Source: Deinococcus metalli
GTDB lineage: Bacteria > Deinococcota > Deinococci > Deinococcales > Deinococcaceae
NCBI RefSeq assembly: GCF_014201805.1
Contig: NZ_JACHFK010000010.1
Coordinates: 122,612 to 186,611, forward strand
Reading direction: 5' to 3'
Length of the DNA: 64,000 nt
This document shows, in pieces, positions 54,400 through 62,319 of this stretch. The stretch's first letter is position 1, and the number at the start of each line of letters is the position of its first letter. Position numbers and translations under genes: made by a program. The notes under the pieces are model-generated. The model had not been told where the DNA came from, ran no database searches, and saw nothing but the letters and a program-made list of their open reading frames with translations.

Positions 54400-55614
54400 A
54401 TGGAACGAAGACGCAGCATGAACGGATGGATGATGACCGCCCTGCTTGCGGGTCTCGGTGTGGCCACAGCGCAGACGGAACCCCTCCCGGACGCGGCAGG
54501 CTGCGCGAAGGTCATGGCCCCGAACGCCACGCCCATGACGCCGGCCTTCACGGCCGCCGTGCGCTCGACCACCCACACCTACGTCTCGAGGCTGGAGTTC
54601 CTCGTCGCGCCATTCCGGACGCGTCCGGCGACTCCGGCCCAGTTCCAGCCGATCCGGCAGGTGGCGGCTGAGGCCGAGCATTACGTCACACGTTTGCTGA
54701 AGGTCACAGGCTGGCCGACCGATCCCGGCCTGCGGGAGGACATCAGCCGGCTCCTGATTCACCCACCCTTCCAGTGGTGTGTGGGCCAGGTGGCGCTGTC
54801 GGCGGCGACGACACCGGCCGAGCGGTCGCAGGCGGCGGGCCTGATCGATCAGGCGCTGGTGGCGGCCGGTGAGAACCAGCGGTACGGCACGGCCCTGACC
54901 CGGCGCGGTTCACGGCTGGTTCCCCTTCCCATCGCGGACGAGCCGGACGTGGACGCGCGGCGGGCCGCCGCCGGGCTGCCCCCGCTGAAGGAGATTCTGG
55001 CGGCGCTGCAGGCCACGGTGCCGCCTCGTCTCGCCCCAGCGGGCCTGAAGCGCCCGGTGGTGCTGCACGAGGTGTGCCGCCGATTTACCGGCGAGACGGC
55101 CCTCAACATTCCCCTGACACCCGGGCAGATCGACGCGTTGGCCGAGCGGGCGGCCGAGCTGGTCGAACAGGACCAGGCGAGCCGCACCGGGCACTCTGGA
55201 GCGAGGTCCATGCAGGTCGTTGACCGTGAATCGACGATCTGGCTCAAGGAGGTGCTGCGGCAGCGGGGCTGGCCGAGTGCGAATCGGAGTGATCCGCAGT
55301 TGGCCTTCAACGCGTGGCTGCTGACCCAGCACGCGGATGCGCGGCCTGCCGTGCAGGCGTGTGTGCTCGATCTGATGACCCAACAGGTCAGTACACCGGA
55401 CGAAGAGCGGAACCTCGCGTACCTCACGGACCGGGTGCGACTGGCAAGCGGTCAGCCGCAGGTGTATGGGACGCAGGTGTCGTATGACGATGTGCAGGGC
55501 AAGGCGACGCCCAGGCTGCTGGAGGATCCGGCGCGTGTGAACGAGCGGCGGGCGAAGGTGGGGCTGGAACCCATTGAGGAGTACCTCAAAGGCTTCGAGC
55601 GCCCACGGCCGTGA
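54400..55614 (+). CDS. Secreted protein with two DUF6624-like repeats
   Basis: A 404-aa exported protein. The first 25 residues ([20 protein letters not shown]...) form a signal peptide without a lipobox. Two similar modules follow: the first ends [12 protein letters not shown]...[17 protein letters not shown], the second [15 protein letters not shown]...[17 protein letters not shown]. Both match the DUF6624 closing pattern, and each has conserved Cys residues upstream, so a tandem duplication inside one protein is likely. The start is uncertain (ATG 54400 or 54418). A strong hairpin lies 55 bases past the stop. Confidence 0.8.
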   Translation: MERRRSMNGWMMTALLAGLGVATAQTEPLPDAAGCAKVMAPNATPMTPAFTAAVRSTTHTYVSRLEFLVAPFRTRPATPAQFQPIRQVAAEAEHYVTRLLKVTGWPTDPGLREDISRLLIHPPFQWCVGQVALSAATTPAERSQAAGLIDQALVAAGENQRYGTALTRRGSRLVPLPIADEPDVDARRAAAGLPPLKEILAALQATVPPRLAPAGLKRPVVLHEVCRRFTGETALNIPLTPGQIDALAERAAELVEQDQASRTGHSGARSMQVVDRESTIWLKEVLRQRGWPSANRSDPQLAFNAWLLTQHADARPAVQACVLDLMTQQVSTPDEERNLAYLTDRVRLASGQPQVYGTQVSYDDVQGKATPRLLEDPARVNERRAKVGLEPIEEYLKGFERPRP

Positions 55615-55668
55615 GTGCAACGATCGGCGACGCGTCAATGGCCACCGTGCAAGAAGGCATTCATGACG

Positions 55669-55700
55669 GCACCGCCGTGGGCATGAGCCCACGGCGGTGC
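55669..55700 (+). terminator. Strong hairpin terminator after the DUF6624 gene
   Basis: Perfect 14-bp stem (GCACCGCCGTGGGC and its complement) with a 4-base loop ATGA, followed by GGAGATTT. It has only a weak T-run, but the stem is very stable. Confidence 0.65.
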
Positions 55701-55870
55701 GGAGATTTCATCTGGCCAGCCTTACTTACGCGCTCTGGTGGTGGTTTCACTGGCCGGCGTGACGGTTTTTTGGCGCTGGCCCAGCGCCTGACCTCTGCTG
55801 ACGCTGGACTGCATCTGCTGCCGGGCGGTGGCAGCGTGTCCCTTAGGTCGGCGTCACCACGCTGCCGACC

Positions 55871-56053
55871 TCAAAGCGCCCCGATGCGGTGGATCTCCCG
55901 GATGCTGGCCAGCGCATCGGGGTCGCGCTCCACGGCCGGAAACGCGTGGCTGTAGCTGGTCAGCCCCGCCCGCTCGACCACGGCCGGCTCCAGCAGGTTC
56001 TCGGCGATCACGCCGCGGCGCGAGCACTGGTGTGTCATCGCAACTTGCCACAA
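55871..56053 (-). pseudogene. 3' fragment of an unidentified gene
   Basis: Sixty codons with very strong third-position GC, ending in a natural stop (RDPDALASIREIHRIGAL). The 5' side stops abruptly at 56041-56054, where the sequence resembles an IS6-type terminal repeat (12 of 14 bases). So it looks like the C terminus of a gene cut by a former insertion. I do not recognise the parent family. Confidence 0.5.
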
Positions 56054-56226
56054 CCCCTAAGGGATCGCCACAGGGAGACCTCTTCACGGGCCGGTATCTG
56101 GCTGGGCGGTAAAAAGGGGCCACCGGCCGCCGACGAGTAAACCGGCTCTCGGTTTCGGCTTCCACGCCAATGGTTCTGGCAACTTAACCTCAGCGCGGCC
56201 AGGTAGCTGGGCGGGCGGCCTGATGC

Positions 56227-56937
56227 TCAGGTCGCCCGCTGCATCGCCTCTCGCCACAGGAGAAGTGCTGCGGTCTGGTTGCTCCGCCTTGTTGGCGCAG
56301 ACACGGTGGTGCGAGTGTGCTGGTGCAGGTTCGAGACGCGGGCGTGCAGGGCCAGGAACTCCTGAGTCCGTCGTCGTCGTTTGAAAGTCAAGTGTTGCCG
56401 TTCTCGTCGCCGGGTCGCGCGGTGCGATTGCTCAACGAGATTGTTGCAGCGCGCGGTCGAGGCGACCTGAACGTGCTCCACGGCGTGGAGCACGGGAAGT
56501 TCCCGGATGGCCGCACCGTAGCTCCACAGCTTGTCCGTGTGGATGACCTCGGGCACATCGTACTCACCGAGCAGTCGGCTGAAGAAGCTGCGGGCAGCTA
56601 CTGTGTCGCGGTGCGGTTGGAGCAGGATATCGAGCACGGCACCATACTCGTTTACCGCCCGCCACAGCCAGTGTTTGACCCCGGCGACCAGCACGCACAC
56701 CTCGTCCAGATGCCACCGGGAACCCCGTCGGGGTTCCCGGTGGCGCAGTTCCTCGGTGAGGAGCGGATCGAACTTGATATTCCACTGCCGCAGGGTTTCA
56801 TGGCTGACGATGATCCCGCGCTCGTGGAGGAGTTCCTGGACGTCACGCTGACTGATGGGGAAGCGGTGGTAGAGCCATAGGGCGTAGCTGATGACGCTCA
56901 GGGGGAAACGATGGCGATACGGCTTCCGATCACTCAC
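56227..56937 (-). CDS. IS6-family transposase (DDE)
   Basis: A 236-aa transposase of the usual IS6/IS26-group length. It shows YRHRFPLSVISYALWLYHRF, an HTH-like region (DVQELLHERGIIVSHETLRQW) and the DDE triad in WHLDEV, IHTDKLWSYGAAI and NNLVEQSHRATRRRER. It appears intact. The start is GTG (V-S-D-R-K). The element moves by cointegrate formation and can recombine with its relics at 5548-5601, 19357-19370 and 56041-56054. Confidence 0.92.
   Translation of the reverse strand: MSDRKPYRHRFPLSVISYALWLYHRFPISQRDVQELLHERGIIVSHETLRQWNIKFDPLLTEELRHREPRRGSRWHLDEVCVLVAGVKHWLWRAVNEYGAVLDILLQPHRDTVAARSFFSRLLGEYDVPEVIHTDKLWSYGAAIRELPVLHAVEHVQVASTARCNNLVEQSHRATRRRERQHLTFKRRRRTQEFLALHARVSNLHQHTRTTVSAPTRRSNQTAALLLWREAMQRAT
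56712..56744. repeat. Perfect 15-bp inverted repeat inside the IS6 transposase gene
   Basis: Arms GCCACCGGGAACCCC and GGGGTTCCCGGTGGC with a 3-base loop, within codons for RHREPRRGSRWH. The degenerate IS6 fragment keeps a similar hairpin (ACCGGGAA at 52231-52238, TTCCCGGT at 52250-52257). Confidence 0.6.
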
Positions 56938-57125
56938 GGCTCAACAGCCTACCGAGATCAAGTTGCCAGAACCCAGCAGGCAGTGAAGCTACGCGCTCCC
57001 AGTTGAGCTTTCGGGTCTCCTGCAGCCATCATGAGGGGAATCTATTGACGACAGGGCGGCCCGCCGTACCGCTGATCCAGCACCACGCGACCACCCTAAA
57101 TTTGCTCCCGCCATGAGGACTTATC

Positions 57126-58271
57126 GTGACCCACGAAGCTTCACTGCCACCACCCGATCCGCTCGCCTCGATCCATACGTCGCCCGCGCCCACCCTGCTG
57201 CTTGACGCGCACTGCACCGTTCAGGACGCCAATGACGCTGCGTGCGCCCTGCTGGGCCGCGCCTCCACCGCGCTCATCCGCCGCCGGCTCGCCACCTTCG
57301 TGACGCCGGGCGCTCAGGGCACCCTGAGCCGCCTGTGTATGGAGGTCGTCCAGACCGGAAGCACCCGGCAGGGCGAACTGCAGCTGCTCACGGGCGACCG
57401 CCAGACGGCGGACGTGCTGACGACCCTTGGTCCCCTCAGGGGAACAGACCAGCCGTCCGGCTATTACTTGGTGATGACGGACATCACCGCGTACAAGCAG
57501 GCCCACCGGGACCTGCTCGACCAGACCGCGGCCTACGCCGACCGGGAAGAGACCCAGGCCGCGTCGATCCGCGCCTCGAATGTGGAACTGACCCAGGTGA
57601 TGCTCGCGTTCGTGCAGCAGTTGAACTTGCCACTGGGCCGTGCCCACGCCTTCCTGGCCATGGCCCGGCAGTCCGCCGGGCCATCAACCGAGCCGATGGA
57701 TCACGCCCTGCAGCAGGTGGACCGCGCCCTGCAGGAGATCGTGACCCTGATGACGTCGGTCAGCGGGTATACGCAACTACGGGTGGATCCCATGCTGGTC
57801 CGCCCGGTGAAGCTTGAATCCGTGCTGCGTTCGGCGCTGAGCACGGTGCGGGCGGTGATGGCCGAGCGGGACGTGCACGTCACCCATGATCCCCTGCCGA
57901 CGGTCCTGGGGGACAGCCGCAGCCTGCAGCTGATCTTCGCGGAATTACTCGGCAACGCACTGAAATACACGCGGACCCGCAAGGTGACGCACATCCACAT
58001 TTCGGTGCGGGAGGACGAGCAGGAGGTCGTCTTCGGGGTGGAGGACAATGGCGTGGGGTTCAACATGCGGCACAAGGACAGGCTGTTTCGGCTGTTCGGG
58101 CGACTGCATTCGGCCCGGGAGTACGAGGGCACCGGAGTTGGCCTGCTCTCGGTGCGGTGGGTGGTCGAGCGGGCGGGGGGCCGGGTGTGGGCCGAGGGCA
58201 AGCCGGACCAGGGCGCTACGTTCTTCGTCGCGTGGCCGAAAGTACAGACGAGCAGCCAACATCGCAGTTGA
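57126..58271 (+). CDS. PAS-domain histidine-kinase-like protein lacking the phospho-acceptor His
   Basis: A 381-aa protein: PAS domain (about 15-128), a HisKA-like helical hairpin (about 150-215) and a complete HATPase_c domain (about 255-370; LLGNALKYT, EDNGVGFN, YEGTGVGL). Where intact kinases in this window have VSHDLR, this one reads FVQQLN, so the histidine is Gln164. It could bind ATP but not autophosphorylate in the usual way. GAGGA seven bases before GTG 57126 sets the start. It may act as a pseudokinase partner for neighbouring sensors (inference). Confidence 0.85.
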   Translation: MTHEASLPPPDPLASIHTSPAPTLLLDAHCTVQDANDAACALLGRASTALIRRRLATFVTPGAQGTLSRLCMEVVQTGSTRQGELQLLTGDRQTADVLTTLGPLRGTDQPSGYYLVMTDITAYKQAHRDLLDQTAAYADREETQAASIRASNVELTQVMLAFVQQLNLPLGRAHAFLAMARQSAGPSTEPMDHALQQVDRALQEIVTLMTSVSGYTQLRVDPMLVRPVKLESVLRSALSTVRAVMAERDVHVTHDPLPTVLGDSRSLQLIFAELLGNALKYTRTRKVTHIHISVREDEQEVVFGVEDNGVGFNMRHKDRLFRLFGRLHSAREYEGTGVGLLSVRWVVERAGGRVWAEGKPDQGATFFVAWPKVQTSSQHRS

Positions 58272-58413
58272 GCAGAAGATCTGCCCCTCCCTAGCACATG
58301 CCGGGAGCGGGCGGTTCGCCGTTTCAGGTTAGGATCGCGATGTCCCTAAGCGCCCTCGAACCCGCACACGATGATCAAAGTGCGGAGGCACAGCCTGCTA
58401 CCTGGGGAGCCTG

Positions 58414-60030
58414 CTACCTGGGGAGGCTGAACATGACGGTGGCGCCCTGCCCCGGTTGACCTTCCGCCCACACCCGGCCCCCATGCCGCTCGACCAGGTG
58501 GCGCACCGCCGCCAGGCCCAGCCCGTGCCCTTCATCACCCAGCTGACTGCCCGGCTCAAACAGGTGCGGCGCGAACGCCGGGTCGAACCCAGCCCCGTTG
58601 TCGCGCACGAACACGACGTGCCCTTCTGGGTGCGCTTCCCCCCACACCTCGATCCGCGCATCGTCCCCGGTAAACGTCAGGGCATTGCGCAGCAGTGCAC
58701 GCAGCACCTCGCGCAGCACCTCCCGGTCCCCTCGCACCACCGGTAGATGGCCCACGTGCCAATCGATGCGGCGGTTCAGGGTCTCGCCGTCCAGCTCACT
58801 CTGGACCACGCGGGTCAGGGCGCCCAGATCCACCAGTCCGATGCTCATGGGCCGGCGGGTGAGCTCCGCGTAGTCCAACAGGGCGTCCAGGCGCGAATAC
58901 AAGTGGTTCAGTCGGTCTCGGGCGTCTTCTCCTTCAACCGATGGCGTCAGCCGGTCGAGGTCCCGGCGCAGGTCCAGCCACACCGCCTCACTGAACGCCA
59001 GGCTCTCGTCCCGCGCCGCCTGCACTTTCTCCGTCCATGCCTGAGGACGCAGCTGCGTTCGCTGCACCTCTCCAGCCCGTTCCAGCGCCAGCCCGAGATG
59101 CACCGCCACGGTCTCCAGCGCTGCGCGGTCCGGCGTGCTCCACGGCGTGCTGTCCCGCCGCGTGACCTCCAGCGCGCCCCGCACCTCGCCGTGCACATGC
59201 ACTGATTCACGTTCCGTGAGTTGCCGGGCCACGTGCGGCAGCGGCTGGATGGCCACGCTCTCCGGCACCGGCAGGCGTTCGAGCAGGCCCTCCGCTGGCG
59301 GCTGCCCGGCCTCGCCCTGGACCACCCAGTGCTTGCCCGTCAGCGTCCAGTACCTGACGAACGTACCCGGGAAGAGCAGGTGCACGAGGCGTACGGCATG
59401 GAGCACCACCGTGTCCGGATCACTCAAGAAGGCCGGCTCGCGCTCCAGGGCCACGAACGCCTCCAGGGCCTCGTGGCGGCGCCGCAGCTGGCGGAGTTCC
59501 GCATCCTGCGCCTCAGCGGCCCACGTGCGCTCCAGCGCGAGTTGCAACGCGCGGCCCACCGCCAGGTAGACCAGCCGCTCGCGCTCCGTGAACGCCGGCG
59601 CGTGTGTCGCCCCCAGCCCGAAGACGCCGATGGGCTGGTCCGCGCGCCAGATCGGGAACACGGCGCCCGCCCGGTAGTCCGCGCTTTCGGGCACGTGCTG
59701 CTCGGCGGCGTTCCATTCGGAGAACACGGCGCGCGCCGTGGAGAACATCAGCGCCAACATCGGCATCGTCCGTGGAAGGCCCTGCCGAACCACCGCCGCG
59801 AGGGCGGGTGTCGTGGAGGCGCTCATCGCCCGCGCTTTGGCGAACTCGCCGTCCAGTTCGTAGTACGCGCTGGTCCCGTCTGGGAAGAAGGCGTCCATGA
59901 CCTCCACGGCCAACTGACCGAGCGCCACCGGGTCGTGCGCAACGGTGCTGCGCTCCGTGAACTGCATGAAGGCCGTCAGGGCCGCCGCGTAGGGATCGGT
60001 CGCCGCATCGTCAGGCGTGGCCGGAAGCAT
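58414..60030 (-). CDS. GAF-GAF histidine-kinase-like protein lacking the phospho-acceptor His
   Basis: A 538-aa soluble protein: two GAF domains (about 25-175 and 190-330), a HisKA-like hairpin (about 340-415) and a complete HATPase_c domain (about 435-538; LLRNALTFTG, RDNGAGFD, EGHGLGL). At the phosphorylation site VSHDLR is replaced by VWLDLR, so the histidine is Leu352 while the next Asp is kept. ATP binding looks possible, classical autophosphorylation does not. The start is ATG 60030 with TATCCT six bases upstream. Confidence 0.87.
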   Translation of the reverse strand: MLPATPDDAATDPYAAALTAFMQFTERSTVAHDPVALGQLAVEVMDAFFPDGTSAYYELDGEFAKARAMSASTTPALAAVVRQGLPRTMPMLALMFSTARAVFSEWNAAEQHVPESADYRAGAVFPIWRADQPIGVFGLGATHAPAFTERERLVYLAVGRALQLALERTWAAEAQDAELRQLRRRHEALEAFVALEREPAFLSDPDTVVLHAVRLVHLLFPGTFVRYWTLTGKHWVVQGEAGQPPAEGLLERLPVPESVAIQPLPHVARQLTERESVHVHGEVRGALEVTRRDSTPWSTPDRAALETVAVHLGLALERAGEVQRTQLRPQAWTEKVQAARDESLAFSEAVWLDLRRDLDRLTPSVEGEDARDRLNHLYSRLDALLDYAELTRRPMSIGLVDLGALTRVVQSELDGETLNRRIDWHVGHLPVVRGDREVLREVLRALLRNALTFTGDDARIEVWGEAHPEGHVVFVRDNGAGFDPAFAPHLFEPGSQLGDEGHGLGLAAVRHLVERHGGRVWAEGQPGQGATVMFSLPR

Positions 60031-60036
60031 GTGCTC

Positions 60037-60042
60037 AGGATA
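60037..60042 (-). promoter_or_regulatory. -10 box of leaderless promoter for the GAF-GAF sensor
   Basis: TATCCT on the minus strand, 6 nt before ATG 60030. Confidence 0.5.
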
Positions 60043-60127
60043 AGCGCAGCCACGTCCTGCTCATCTATCGAAAAGCGCTGTATCGGACGCCGTTCTGTTT
60101 CGCGTGGCCCAACGCAGAACTGGGGAA

Positions 60128-60148
60128 GTGAACTCCAGTGGAGTTCAC
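60128..60148. repeat. Perfect 9-bp inverted repeat between two sensor genes
   Basis: GTGAACTCC-AGT-GGAGTTCAC, six bases past the stop of the upstream sensor gene and about 85 bases upstream of the -10 box of the next. It may be a terminator hairpin for the first or an operator for the second; no T-run follows on the minus strand. Confidence 0.5.
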
Positions 60149-60153
60149 TCCGC

Positions 60154-62319
60154 TCACTGGCCGGGTTTGTCCTGTCGGAACAGCCCTTCGAGTTCCGTCA
60201 CGGCGGTATCGCGCGGGAAGGCCAGGACGACCTTCCCACTGCTGCGCTGCGCCTCCGCCCATGCCCACCCGCCGTGCCGCGCCAGGATACGCCGCACCTG
60301 GATCAGCCCGCTGCCCTCCATCACCGGCACGGCCTGATCGGTCCGCACGGCGAGGTCAAAGAGCGTCGCCGCCTCCTCGCCGCTCAAGCCAATGCCGTCG
60401 TCTTCTACCGTGACCTGAACTTCCCCTTCGACCTCCCGGCTGCTGACCACCACGTGCCGGGCGCCCCGCGTCTCGCTCAGCGTGAAGGTCATCAGGACGT
60501 CCAGGGCCTGCGTCAGCAGCGTCCGGTCCCCCCGCACGATCGGCAGGGGGTCGATAAACCAGTGCATCTGCTGTCCGCGTGGGGTGGCCGCCACCTTGGC
60601 CTGAATTGTTGCGACGACTTCTCCCAGCGGCAGCAGATCTCTACTCAGGGCGTGTGTTTCCAGCCTGGACAGTTGCCGCAGGTCCTGTGCGATCCCCCGG
60701 AGACGCGAGACCTCGGCGGCGAGGGTCGTCGGATCGTATGGGGACAGACCGTCCAGCGCGTGCGGGTCGACCGGGCGTCCGGGGTCCAGCAGGTGCCCGA
60801 GTGTGCGCGCAGGTTCCTCCAGGTTGTGGGCGGTGCGGATGATCAGGTTGCCCAGTTCGGCGTTCAGGTCGGACAGGCGGCGGGTGCGCTCTTCCACCCG
60901 CGCTTCCAGAACGGAGGAACGTTCCCGCAGGTGATGGATGTCGGTGGCTGCCCCGTACACGCGGACGACCTCCCCACGGTCATCGCGGAGGGGGAAGGTC
61001 TGAACCACGAACCAGCGGTACTCCCCATCATGGCGGCGGATCCGGTGTTCCTGCCGCAGGAACTGCCCCGCCTGCATGGCCTCCCGGTAGTGCCTGGCCG
61101 AATCGTCCAGGTCTTCTGGATGGAGAGCGTCTGTCCACCCCCAGCCGGTCGCCTCCTCGAAGGTCTGCCCGGTGTAATCCAACCAGCGCCTGTTGTACCA
61201 AGTGGTGAAGCCGTCGGGCCGGCTCTCCCACAGCAGGTCCGGCACCAGGTTGGCGACCGCCTGGAACTGCGCTCGGGAGGCGCGTACCGCCGCCTCGGCG
61301 CGGGCCCGTTCAACCTCGGACCAGCATCGACCGGCAAGGCCCTGCACGAGCGCCACCTCTGCCTCCGTCCAGTGGCGCGCAAGGCGCTGGTTGGCCGCCA
61401 AGGTGCAGCGCAACGTCCCTCCCGTGACCACAGGAACCGCCAGATCCGCGCCAACCGCGATCTGCGCGTAGCTCGCTTTCACTTCGGCGGGAATGCGTTC
61501 ATCCGCCTGCGCGTCGTCCACCACGACCGGGCGACCGGCCAAATGGAGGGACGTGAACGGTTCCCACGCACCCACCGGAAAGCGGCCCTCGATGACCGGT
61601 ACGCCTGGGAGGTGCACCGAAGCGCCGATGACATACTCTCGCGTCCCCCAATCGACCTCAGCCCAGTAGCACCGTTCCACACCGAGCTGATCGGCAATCA
61701 GCTGGCAGGCACGCTCGGCGACCGCCCACGGATCGGTCAGTGCATGAACCTCCTCCGTGAAGCGCACCAGAAACGCATTGAGCTCTTCGGCATGGCGCCG
61801 CCGGACCTCTGCGCGCGCCCACTCCACCGCGGCCCAGGTGCGCTCAGCGGTCTCCTCGATGAGCGCGATCTCGGCCGGGCTCCACCCGCCAGGACAAGAC
61901 CGGATCACGCTCAACACCGCGACCAGACCCTGCGCCGTGACCAGCGGCACCGAAACGAAGGACCGCACGCCGAGCGCACTGTACGCTGCCGCCTGCTCGG
62001 CAGGCAGGTCGGGCTCGGCCTCAATGTCCACGACAGCAACCGTGTGACCAGCTTCGAATGCCGCGCGCTCGGCCGGGCGGAAGCTCGCAATGGGGTAGTG
62101 CCCAGCCATGCTCGTGAGGTCACTGCGCCGGTACTCCTGGGCCACGTCGTAGTCGTCACCCTCGACCTCGGCGTAGTTGACCCGGTCTGCCCCAAGCGCC
62201 TCACCCAGGAGGCGACAGGCTGCCTGCATGGCCGCGCGAGGGTCCGAACGCTCCCGCAGCGCGTCACTGAGCCTCAGCAGGAACATCTGCTGCCCCTCCT
62301 CCTGCGCGCGGTCAGTCAT
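60154..62319 (-). CDS. GAF-GAF-PAS histidine-kinase-like protein with degenerate ATP site
   Basis: A 721-aa soluble protein: two GAF domains (about 10-170 and 185-345), a PAS/PAC domain (about 350-470) and a kinase core. The HisKA hairpin keeps a histidine (TAHNLEEPART). In the HATPase_c domain the N-box reads VLMTFTLSET with no Asn, and the G2 loop is EGSGLIQV instead of GTGxGL; G1 (EDDGIGL) remains. ATP binding is therefore doubtful. The start is ATG 62319 or the GTG three codons upstream. It is the third sensor of the 57-62 kb cluster. Confidence 0.85.
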   Translation of the reverse strand: MTDRAQEEGQQMFLLRLSDALRERSDPRAAMQAACRLLGEALGADRVNYAEVEGDDYDVAQEYRRSDLTSMAGHYPIASFRPAERAAFEAGHTVAVVDIEAEPDLPAEQAAAYSALGVRSFVSVPLVTAQGLVAVLSVIRSCPGGWSPAEIALIEETAERTWAAVEWARAEVRRRHAEELNAFLVRFTEEVHALTDPWAVAERACQLIADQLGVERCYWAEVDWGTREYVIGASVHLPGVPVIEGRFPVGAWEPFTSLHLAGRPVVVDDAQADERIPAEVKASYAQIAVGADLAVPVVTGGTLRCTLAANQRLARHWTEAEVALVQGLAGRCWSEVERARAEAAVRASRAQFQAVANLVPDLLWESRPDGFTTWYNRRWLDYTGQTFEEATGWGWTDALHPEDLDDSARHYREAMQAGQFLRQEHRIRRHDGEYRWFVVQTFPLRDDRGEVVRVYGAATDIHHLRERSSVLEARVEERTRRLSDLNAELGNLIIRTAHNLEEPARTLGHLLDPGRPVDPHALDGLSPYDPTTLAAEVSRLRGIAQDLRQLSRLETHALSRDLLPLGEVVATIQAKVAATPRGQQMHWFIDPLPIVRGDRTLLTQALDVLMTFTLSETRGARHVVVSSREVEGEVQVTVEDDGIGLSGEEAATLFDLAVRTDQAVPVMEGSGLIQVRRILARHGGWAWAEAQRSSGKVVLAFPRDTAVTELEGLFRQDKPGQ

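Larger units (their letters stand above)
56172..56973 (-). mobile_element. Complete IS6-family insertion sequence
   Basis: 802 bp bounded by perfect 14-bp terminal inverted repeats (GGTTCTGGCAACTT at 56172-56185 and its complement at 56960-56973), with one transposase gene. The flanking octamers (ACGCCAAT and CAGCAGGC) differ, so no target duplication is visible. For an IS6-type element this fits a past cointegrate, deletion or recombination between copies. Confidence 0.85.
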
